Shown here: positions 1-8,801 of the stretch, piece by piece
Numbering within the stretch: position 1 is the stretch's first letter
How the letters are laid out: each line of letters opens with the position of its first letter
Assembly: GCF_963082655.1 (NCBI RefSeq)
Contig: NC_081553.1
Location: 211,640,117 to 211,704,116 of the forward strand
Direction: 5' to 3'
Source of the DNA: Stomoxys calcitrans
Lineage: Eukaryota > Arthropoda > Insecta > Diptera > Muscidae
Length of the DNA stretch: 64,000 bases
The notes under the pieces: generated by a model
What the model was told of the DNA's origin: nothing
The model's database searches: none
The model's input: only the letters and a program-made list of their open reading frames with translations
Program-made: the position numbers and the translations under genes

Positions 1-174
1 CCTGTGACTGGACAAACTGCCGCAAAGACTGATTTTCAAAAAAACGCAGCAGCTTTTATTAATCCTGACCAACCTCTTATGCAGGGTATACTTATTTCAG
101 AGGATGATATACGTCGACAAGAGGATCGGGTGACAATGGCACGAAGAAAGTTACAGGAAGCTTTAAAGGCTTGA
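1..174 (+). CDS. C-terminal exon of an unidentified protein (partial)
   Basis: The frame is open from the first base of the window to a TGA at 172-174, giving 57 codons. The gene is cut by the window edge. The end of the protein is hydrophilic, with a charged probably helical segment (ISEDDIRRQEDRVTMARRK) before the stop. I do not recognise the family. Coding is supported by balanced codon use and by position: it ends facing metaxin-1, and AATAAA at 743-748 could serve as its poly(A) signal. Confidence 0.6.
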   Translation, partial: PVTGQTAAKTDFQKNAAAFINPDQPLMQGILISEDDIRRQEDRVTMARRKLQEALKA

Positions 175-881
175 AATGACTTTTGGATAAAATGCCTACT
201 TATAGTTTAAATATTAAATTACAAATAGTTTCATTTTCGTTTTAAGTTACATTTTTTATATTGAAATCACCTTTGTATTGGGCAAGTAAAGTAATTTGCT
301 CTTTCGTTCTTAAATGAATAAGTTTTTCCTGTGGCAAAAAATTTCAATGAAACATAGTTTAATTTTCGTTAAGTAACATTTTTTATTGAAATCATCTTTT
401 GTATGGGGAAAGTAAAGTAATTTCCTCTTTCGTATTGCTAAATTTATATAATTGGATTCGATTTTGCTATGGCAAACAATTAAAAAAAAAGTTTTAGAAA
501 CCAACATTTCAAGAACAGCATAAAACAAATTTAATAATTAAGGCTTAATTTAAACCAAAAAAATGTGGTTATGTTTTCTGTCTTTTTTTGAAGAAAAAAG
601 AAAAATTGTGATATAAGTTGTATGTATAATATAACAAAAGCACAACTAACTATACCTATCACTTCAAAAACAACATTGCGCGACTCAACAACTCCTCATT
701 CCTGAGTGTGGACTAGTTTTACTTGTCCCCCACTTCATTTTCAATAAATGCAATTTTCCCTCATACAAAAAAAAAAAAAAAAAACATTTTTAAATTATAA
801 TAGTAACAGGATTTCTAATGATAAAACACGCCACATATAAAAAATGAAGGCAGTTTATTTTTTTAAGACGGATTTGCTTGT
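175..881 (+). other. AT-rich 3' flank, probable 3' UTR, with a tandem duplication and poly(A) run
   Basis: No gene is visible. Two diverged tandem copies of about 128 bp lie at about 225-352 and 353-480, sharing the TTTTCGTT..AACATTTTTTAT and GTAAAGTAATTT blocks. AATAAA at 743-748 is followed about 20 bp later by an uninterrupted run of 18 A (767-784). On the opposite strand, AATAAA at 854-859 lies 23 nt past the metaxin-1 stop and probably ends that transcript. Confidence 0.5.
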
Positions 882-3800
882 TTAGTCCATATCTTCTTCA
901 TCTATATCATCGTCATCATATTGTATGGGGCCATCGTAGTAATCATTTGAACTGGAAAACTAAACGAACAAAAATAAATTACAATAAAGTTTCTGTATAG
1001 CCCAACAAGTTTACCTTTTTGTAAAATATTTTCAGTGCTGCAAATGTACCCATGGCCAAAACAGCGCCTATACCCGCCAGTATTTTTGTTTTCTTCTCAG
1101 ACTCTAGGAACTTGCGTTCTGTTGCCGTCAACATGGGATCGTTAGGTGATGCATTGTCTTTGCTGGTGTTTATAGAATTGAATGCTTCTCGTTTAAAGAT
1201 ATCCCTCGATATCCGATTTATGAAATTTACCAAATTTGGACAGCCTTTTATATGATTTTGAATGGGATTAGTGGGTAGATTGATTTTAAAAAGTATTGAT
1301 AAATATGAAAATACGATGGCATCAAATTCGCTGTAATGGTCTCCAAAGAACCACATATTCCTGCCCAAACGTTTTGAGAGAACATTTATACATTTTTTTG
1401 CATTGTTTGTTATCTGAAAATAGAAAAATAATGTACATTGACATCGATATAGGCAAGGGATAGTTGGTACGAGATATAAGCCAAATAATTTTTTAATAAA
1501 AACAAGTAAGAGTGTGCCAAGTTCGGCCGGGCCGAATCTTATATGCCCTCCACCACGGATTGCATTTGTCGAGTTCTTTGCGCGGTATCTCTTTTTAGGC
1601 AAACAAAGAATAGTGAATAAGAACTTTTATGCTATTGGAGCTATATCAAGTTACAGTACGATTCGGACCATAAATGAAATAAATGCTGGACATTGTAGAG
1701 GTCATTGTGTAATATTTCAGTCCATTAGTATGAGAATTGCGCATGTAGAGGCTCAAGGAGCAAAATCGGGTGATCGGTTTATATGCAAGCTGTATCAAGC
1801 TGTATTGGACACGTATGTTGAAGGTCATGGGAGAAGCCGGTGTACAAAATTTCTACCAAATCGGATGAGAAATGCGCCCTCTAGAGACTCAAGAAATCAA
1901 AATCCCAGATCGGTTTATGTAGTAGCTATATCAGGATATGCACCGATCTGCGCCATACTAAGCACAGTTGTTGGAAGTCAAAACAAAACACCTCACGCTA
2001 AATTTCAGCCGAATCGGATGAAAATTGCGCAGTCTAGCGACTCAAGAAGTCAAGACCCAAGATCGGTTTATATGGCAGCTATACCAGGTTATGAACCGAA
2101 TTGAACCATAGTTGGAAGTGATACTAAAACACATTTGCGCCAAATTACAGCCAAATCGGATGAGAATTGCGCCCTCCAAAAACTGAAGATGTCAAGACCT
2201 AAGATCGGTTTATATGGCAGCTATATCAGGTTATGAACCGGTTTGAACCATATTTAGCGCAATTTATAGAAATGATACCAGAGGACCACTTGCAAAATTT
2301 CGCTGAAATCGGAAAAGAATTGTGCCCCCTAGAGGCTTAAGAAGTCAAGACCCAAGTTTGGTTTATATGGCAGCTATATCCCAACCGACCTACACTAATA
2401 AAATTATTTGTTCAAAATTTCAAGCGCTTTGCTTAACTCCTTTGAAAGTTAGCATGCTTCGACAGACAGGCGGACGGACATGGCTAGATGGACTTAATAT
2501 GTCATGAAGATCAAGAATAAATCCCATGGCAGCCGGTTGTACGTACCGGATTGACCCGATGGATTTCTTCATCAGCAAGGGCTGCCTCCTCAGTGTTTAA
2601 CACACTGCTACAAGAAGCTGAATTTTTAGAAATAACGGACTTTCTTAGTAAAATGAACGTTAAAATATCGGAATAGCGTTTTTATTCAACAAAGCTCTTC
2701 ACAATTCTCTTTCCCGGCGAGGGATAACTGTGAAACACTGAGGTCCCATCTGTGTGGTGTTCATTGCTCTCACGAGAAGCTTAGGTGCGAGCTACCTTGC
2801 ACACGTGGCGGATAGAGGAATGCTCCATATGGAGTAATTGTAACGGCACTCGCGAACAAACAGCGATATCGAGCGGAGTCTCAGTGAAAGGACGTGCGGC
2901 AACGGCTCTTGCACAAATACTGAGTTCCTAAAATGCTCGATACGACAAGATGATTTATTGGCGCCTTTAAATAACCAATGGCCAAACCATTCCCGAGGCG
3001 ATCGGATTTGGACCAGAACGAATTTGCTTCCCTACAGGAGCTTGACGATGATCGCTACCTCGGCATGAAAATGGGGCTACAACAACAACGTTGTACGTAC
3101 CGTATTGTCCCGATGGAGTCCTTCATCAGCAAGGACTGTCACCTCAGTGTACTGCTACAACAACAAATTTTGCACACTGGAAGATGCACTATTGGTGAAA
3201 TTATGGGGTGGTTGCAACCACAGTGGCTTCGCACGACAATATCCCATAAGACAATTAGACAGGCTGTCCCGTCTAACTGCCATGTTATGCTTAATATAGA
3301 ATTATCTTAGTTTGAAACTTTAAGGAATATAACTTACATAATCTACATTATGGTGTTCCAATTTGTCATCTAAATCAAAGCCACCCATTACGGATATAAT
3401 ATCGTGGGCATCCTTTTGGTATGTTGATGGGTAGTAAAAATTAAATGGAAATGGAGTTCGTTTTGCGTATAACGCTCGAGTGACGTCGAAATTGTTTGGT
3501 TCTCCATACAGATAATAGTGGTAATAAACATGTAGATTTGTAAATACCCAATTAGCAAAACATTCTGATAGGTGACGATCTTTCAGTCGCAATTCATGAT
3601 CTATGGGATAACCCTATAAGGAGGAGAAAAAAGACAAAAATAATTGTAAACAGTTCATTGTACGAGATACGACATAATGCAATGAGCGCAATATTCGATG
3701 ATATCTATATATGGTTGTCTGTGTATAGGCCACATGCCGACGACTCACCTCTCTGTCTAGTAACTTCTTTATTTGTCGATATCCTACAAATTTCTCATCG

Positions 3801-4156
3801 CCAATTTGTAGATACGGTAATTTGCCGGCTCCAGAGCGTAAGGGGTTTGAATTGGTTTCAATTTCCACAGGGCAACGGGTGAATTTGATCAAACACTAAT
3901 TTGCAAAAGAAAATATGAAATAAAAAAAATAATAAATTTAACGTTATAATCGAGTGAATGAAATCATGCCCTGAAACAAACTTTTATCTTATGTGTTATG
4001 TTAAATTAACTAAAGGATGGATGATGAGGCATGATGCAACTTTAACGAAAATTCATGTTATTCAGTAGCACATACCAAAACTCGACAACATTCGAAATCT
4101 ATTGAAGGCAGGCCAAATTCCCCTTTATATACATATAAAACAGCACCTAATTTCAT
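882..4156 (-). CDS. Mtx1: Metaxin-1, mitochondrial outer-membrane import/assembly protein
   Basis: Coding exons on the minus strand are 4156-4076, 3895-3749, 3613-3338, 1413-1015 and 959-882. They total 981 nt, or 326 aa, all joining in frame at GT/AG borders. The start ATG at 4156 opens a typical metaxin N-terminus (MKLGAVLYVYKGEFGLPSID). The GST-N-like domain follows with RSGAGKLPYL near residue 50. A GST-C-like region contains RLGRNMWFFGDHYSEFDAIVF, and a hydrophobic anchor lies at about residues 279-298. The acidic C-terminus is DDDDIDEEDMD. Metaxins are known to work with the SAM complex in inserting beta-barrel proteins into the mitochondrial outer membrane. Length matches the animal family (about 320 aa). 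Intron 3 (1414-3337) is swollen by repeats. The gene is divergent from Usb1. Identity is secure by motif recognition; no alignment was run. Confidence 0.93.
1507..2518 (+). repeat. Muscid tandem-unit repeat, near-complete copy in metaxin-1 intron
   Basis: The copy begins with GTGCCAAGTTCGGCCGGGCC and a CCTCCACCACGGAT motif. It then has successive roughly 130-bp units carrying ATATGGCAGCTATA, AACCGATTTGAAC-like, AATTTCAGCC, AATCGGATGAGAATTGCGCC and GATCGGTTTATATGG blocks. It closes with the AAGTTAGCATGCTTCGACAG end segment. The open frames in it are chance products of the unit length. Confidence 0.75.
2521..3180 (+). repeat. CAA-tailed short retroposon plus associated 300-bp repeat, composite copies
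   Basis: 2521-2622 matches the short retroposon seen seven times in this window (CATGGCAGCCGG, GGATTGACCCGATGG, CAGTGT..ACACACTGCTAC). 2690-3080 is a second repeat unit (TGTTCATTGCTCTCACGAG, ATGGAGTAATTGTAACGGC, TTATTGGCGCC). It ends in a CAACAACAAC run that leads into another copy of the short retroposon at 3090-3175. The same head-then-tail order is seen at 6605-6993, so the two parts probably move together. Confidence 0.6.
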
Positions 4157-4456
4157 ATTCCTTTATTGTTTTCAATTAAAAATGTGCTTCTTTTGTAAAA
4201 ACATTTATATTTATTCCTTGTTTACACAAAAAAAACCACAGGTCTAGATTACACTTAATTTTGTGAATTTTTTGTTATCAACTGAGATTTTACCCCTCAA
4301 TGTATGTGAGGTTATGACCATGGATTTTATGTCAAAATAAATGCTTCTTCTTTTTAAGCAAAGGAAATCAATGCGGCCGTCATCAGCTGTTGTGTGTACT
4401 AGTAGGTGTTGCGCTTTCATTTGTGTTGGGTTCGAACAGCAAATAAATATTGAAAA
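4157..4456. promoter_or_regulatory. Shared bidirectional promoter of metaxin-1 and Usb1
   Basis: Only 300 bp separate the two divergent start codons, so both promoters and 5' UTRs must lie here. The stretch is AT-rich without a clear TATA box. An E-box-like CAGCTG lies at about 4385 and a GCGGCCGT patch at 4372-4380. Transcription start sites cannot be placed from sequence. Confidence 0.6.
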
Positions 4457-7400
4457 ATGTTGGTAGATTATAGCAGCTCTTCCGATTCCGAAACTGAGGA
4501 TGATAAAAAAAGTTCAATGCGTCAGAAAATGGAAACTAATTTGGAAACACAAACGTAAGTGCATTTCTTTATATCATTTGCCGGTATAACTGCATAGTGT
4601 TTTGTGTGCATACAAATTATAAACATAGGCTTTCATATAGAAAAGGGTGGAACGAAATTTGGAGGGAAAAATTATATATCTACTGTTTAAAATTCATACA
4701 TTTTTGTAAATGCTAACTTTGGTGTTCCGCCTTTTGCTTTTAACCAGTGACCTCACGACATACATATATATGTTAATATAATGGAACAATTAAGGGATGA
4801 ACATATAGCTATAGGTTCTAAAATCCGGCTATTAAAGAGATCCTCTTTTATTGAACTAAAACTTGAATCGACCAGCATTTTTTAATGCGAGAAAATAGTT
4901 CCCCACAGTAACTTAGTAACCTAAACTAACTTAGTTGTATATTTGGATGTATTTTTATACTCACCAACATAGGATAAGAGGTTGGCAGTTTTGTAATTCC
5001 AACTGCATTACATCTAAATATGTACTCTTTTTTTTCTACGTATAATTCAAGATTTATCTAAACATTTTTGTTTGTCTGCCCTTGGTTATTGTGTTTCCAC
5101 ATATTTTATGTGGGGGTAGCGATCCTTGTCAAGTTCCAAAGATTAGTAAGCTGGTTCCTCTTTATAGAACCGATCGATGCTGGGACGTTATGGTCATTAG
5201 TAATTTAAACAAGCAAAAAAATCTCCTTCTCATATCGAGTATAACAGGTTCTTAGTATTTTAGTGAGAGCCCGTGCCGCCCGGACTTTCATTGAGACTCT
5301 CCACTCGAAATCGCCGATTGTCCACGACTGTAGTTGCAGTTACTCTGTATACGGAGCATTCCACTATCTCCATGGGGACGCTCCCGGTAACTCTCAGCTG
5401 AGCTTCTCATGATGCTGATGAACACAACACAAATCGGATTTTAGTGTTTCAAAACGTGTGCCGAGACTTGTAGTTATCCTGTGATGTCTGTCCGTGGTAA
5501 TAACGCTACAATCTCTAAAAATTAAGATATAGAACTAAAATTTTGTGAAGAATCCTTTGGTCATAAGTAGGTGGGGGATTGGCCTTCGTGATACATCATT
5601 CCATGCCAATTCGATGGCAGCTGGTTGTACGTAACGGATTGACCCGATGGAGTCCATCATCGGAAAGGGCTTCCGCCTCCGTGTACAACATACTGCTACA
5701 ACAACCACCATTCCATGCAGTAATGACCAATATCGCCTGGTTTTAGGAGACTTTAATACGCGCGTTTCTTGGAATTCTCTCCTAGGTAACGACCAGCGGC
5801 CATACCTTTGGTAGAGCATATTGAAGGCTTCACATTTTGCACGTGATGAGAATGTCCCCCCAGTATTACAAGGAGTTGCAGCAGCTCCCCAGTTATTTCC
5901 AATGTATCTCCTGAACTCCTGAGTGATGTATCATGTCAAGCCGTAATTTCTTTGGGATCAGAGCACCTTCCCATAATACTCATCATCTAACAAACGCGGA
6001 ATCTTTACACTGATATTGAGGATATCGCCAACACCTCGTGCATCCAGGCCTGAAATGTTGGGTCACGAATTATCTGTGATCGCCAGTCATTTGTGGAATT
6101 TAGGGATAAGAATTTGAAATACCGTAGAGTCAAAAAGAGAGTTCACCAAGGGGGGTGATATCTCCGCCACTTTGTAATCTCTACCTATCCTCTATTCCAC
6201 CCTCTCCAGACGCCAAAGAGATCGTTTCAAATGCAGGGAATTTTACGATTATGGCATAAAACCCCCACCCATTGTTGACATATGCGATAGGTTAAACGTC
6301 TATTTCTATGAACTTGCCGCATATTTCGCAACAAGGGATCTTAAGATATCTGCCACCAAATCTTCAGCCACATTGTTCACTACATACACACATATGATGA
6401 TGGTGGGTAAACAGCTGAATGTGATAGTCGATGGAGTAACGAATCTGACCATCAAGCATCACAAAGTACTTGGTATCACAATTGACAGCTCTAACACATT
6501 CTTCTTATATACCACTACAATTTGCAATAAGCCCAGAAAAAGAAACAAGGCCCTCAAGTTACTTGCCGGCGGCACTTGACAAAAGTGCTGACAAAGAAAC
6601 CCTTAATCCCATGACAGTCGGTTGTACGTACCGGATTGACCCGTTGGAGTCCTTCATCGGCGAGGACTGTCGCCTTAGAGTACACACACTGCTACAGCAG
6701 CAGCAACACTCAGCATGGGATAGCTGTGAACACCACACAGGCTGGAACAATGAGGTCCAATCTGTATGGTGTTCATTGCTGTCACGAGAAGCTTATCTGC
6801 GAGTTACCGGGCGCGTCCACAGGTTGCGAATAGTGGAATGCTCCATACGGAGTAGTTGCTATGGCAGTCGCGGACAATCAGCGGTATCGAGCGGAGAGTC
6901 TCAGTGAGAGGTCGGGCGGCACCGGCTCTTGCACAAATACTGACTGCCTATGATGCTCGATATGACAAGGCGAGTTATTGGCGCCTCGTCTCGTCAGCTA
7001 TGTCACACGCAATGGAATAATATTCAGATTTGTCAGAATGCCGCTCTTTGAATGGGACGGGCTGTTTCCTCAGTTCTCACGAGGACCATCTCCATTAGAA
7101 ACAAAGATCCTGCCCGTGTGAACCCATAACTACATGCTGACTAAGTAATTTCTTCTGGGCTGTTAACGAAGGGACCATTCAAATCATCATTTTGTGAAAA
7201 GGTATCTTCCGCCCAGAAGCCTCAAGGTGGATCTTCACGATCTATAGCGAGAGAGAAACTCTAGATCAAGCGGCATACCCTATGAATCTAGTCCTTGGAG
7301 AACGACCCAAACCCTTCGCACCTGAGAAAATTGACTCCACCGGCAAACCAGAGTTGTTCTGGCTCAATTACAACTCTGGTTTGCTGGCTCAACCGACAGA

Positions 7401-8788
7401 TGCAGCCATCTAAACTCTTACCGAGCAAGGATTGATGCTTAAGTGCAGGATGTGGATCCCGATTGTGACCATACGGCACATACCACATTGTTTAATTGCT
7501 CAGCCAGGCCCAGTCGACTCAGATCCAGATCCCTCTGAACACACCCTAGCTTAGCCGCAGAGTTCCTGGGTCTGATTATTCAACAGAACAAAGCAGACAA
7601 AAGATAGAACACAACACACTGTTACAGCCACAATAACATCTCCAACATACGTGCCAATGTCTGAATCGGTCTATAATCTGATTTAGTTCCCATATAAACC
7701 TATTTATTTCTTGATTTGACTTCTTACACATTGACAAAAAGCAATTCATGTTATTGCAAGACTTCCGATTGAGAAACTGTATAAAGAACTTGATATATGT
7801 CATCCCTGGTGGAGGGTATATAAAATTCGGCCTGGCTGAACTTAGCACATTTTTATATGCTTAGTGAACCGATATCTTAGAAATTAAAGGATTATTAAAG
7901 TATATAATCTTACAGTTATATCCCTATTGATGTAAAGTCGAAAATGTCTTCTTTCATCGTTCTTACTTCCTTAAAATTCCGATTGCTATCTACACAGATC
8001 TATTTTGCCAAAAGCCACCACCTTACTTGGAAAACGAAAATTGTACTCTTGCGAAGATCCCTTGGCGGATGATTCGTCACTTCATCAAGGACGTATACGA
8101 AGTTTTAAACATGAACGTGGCAATTGGGCCACATATGTGTTTATTGGTGTGCCCCTTTATATTTTGGAAGATGTACAGGATGTATGCCTGACACATTTTA
8201 AGGATATCTATGATATAAAATCGACCCCAGATCTGCATATAAGTCTTAGTAAGACTGTGGTTTTACAATATCATTTCATAGAGTCGTTTGTAAAAAGTCT
8301 GGAAGAGATTATTACACCTATATCCAGGTAATTATCGAATTGGCAGTATTGTTCCACCCTTAAAAGTATAATGTTTAACATTTACCTTCCAGTTTAACAG
8401 TCTCGCTCAATAAACTGAAGGTTTACACAAATGCTGAACGCACTCGAACTTTTTTAGCTGTTAAAGTTGATGACATACATTTAAAGCAGATGTTCGATAT
8501 TTTACATAAAGTCGACAATGTAATGCTGAATTTTAAACTGCCGGAATTTTATGAGGTTTGGGTTGCATTTGCTCTAAAACTTGTATTGTTCTCAATTGCT
8601 TTTGTTTATTTCAGGATCCATCATTTCATATAAGCATATTATGGTGTGTTGGCGATCACGCCAATGGGATGAATGAGAGATTAGCCGAACTAATGGCAAT
8701 TTTAAAAGATCATTTTCCTATTGAGTTAAGAATCGATAAAATTTATTGCAAAAGTGGTTTCAAAGAATTCTCTTTTCAACTTAAATAA
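4457..8788 (+). CDS. Usb1: U6 snRNA phosphodiesterase Usb1 (Mpn1)
   Basis: Coding exons are 4457-4554, 7998-8327, 8393-8555 and 8615-8788: 765 nt, 254 aa, in frame with GT/AG borders. The N-terminus is MLVDYSSSSDSETED, a serine/acidic start usual for this family. The two catalytic HxS motifs of the 2H phosphoesterase fold are visible: LHISLSKT in exon 2 and FHISILW in exon 4. NWATYVFIGVP precedes the first. Usb1 is a nuclear 3'-5' exonuclease that trims the oligo-U tail of U6 snRNA and leaves a terminal phosphate. The human protein is 265 aa. Intron 1 (3.4 kb) is filled with retroposons. A poly(A) signal AATAAA at 8787-8792 overlaps the stop codon, so the 3' UTR is probably very short and runs into the convergent IQCA1 gene. 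Confidence 0.93.
5238..5412 (-). repeat. Fragment of the 300-bp repeat associated with the CAA-tailed retroposon
   Basis: Read on the minus strand it carries CATGAGAAGCTCAGCTGAG, GTGGAATGCTCCGTATAC and CGTGGACAATCGGCGATTTC, matching 2690-2975 and 6706-6993. It has no clear ends. Confidence 0.55.
5608..5705 (+). repeat. CAA-tailed short retroposon (SINE-like)
   Basis: Carries GATGGCAGCTGGTTGTACG, CGGATTGACCCGATGGAGTC and the tail ACATACTGCTACAACAACC. It lies directly upstream of a Jockey-like LINE fragment, so it may have inserted at that fragment's truncated end. Confidence 0.6.
5718..7637 (+). mobile_element. Degenerate Jockey-like non-LTR retrotransposon
   Basis: Broken frames give an endonuclease motif (RLVLGDFNTRVSWNSLLGND, about 5733-5792). 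Reverse-transcriptase pieces follow that match the copy at 19786-21463 (CDRQSFVEFRD-like, then the V(D)GVTNLTIKHHKVLGITID block at 6430-6490). C-terminal sequence follows and then the 3' end ACACACTGTTACAGCCACAATAAC. Many stops and frameshifts make it dead. It is interrupted at 6605-6993 by the CAA-tailed composite retroposon, after which the frame resumes (TQWNNIQICQNAAL). Confidence 0.7.
6605..6993 (+). repeat. CAA-tailed composite retroposon nested in the LINE
   Basis: The head at 6605-6705 (GGTTGTACGTACCGGATTGA, tail GCTACAGCAGCAGC) is followed by the 300-bp tail unit (TGTTCATTGCTGTCACGAG to CGAGTTATTGGCGCC). LINE reverse-transcriptase sequence is recognisable on both sides, so this was an insertion. 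About 50 bp of LINE sequence seem lost at the site. Confidence 0.6.
7637..7850 (-). repeat. Muscid tandem-unit repeat, terminal fragment
   Basis: Contains the end motifs CCTGGTGGAGGGTATATAAA, AATTCGGCCTGGCTGAACTT and AGCACATTTTTA in reverse orientation, with one internal unit. Confidence 0.6.
8605..8610 (-). terminator. Probable poly(A) signal of IQCA1
   Basis: AATAAA on the minus strand lies about 190 nt past the IQCA1 stop, inside the intron/exon 4 border of Usb1. If used, the two 3' ends overlap as natural antisense. Confidence 0.35.
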
Positions 8789-8792
8789 TAAA
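8787..8792 (+). terminator. Poly(A) signal of Usb1 overlapping its stop codon
   Basis: AATAAA begins at the second base of the TAA stop (8786-8788). It is the first canonical signal for Usb1. Confidence 0.5.
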
Positions 8793-8801
8793 AATACTTT
8801 T

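Noticed and set aside
1514..2104. 196-codon plus-strand frame
   Set aside because: It is a translation of tandem units of the muscid repeat. The same peptide pattern recurs in other copies, and there is no protein family.
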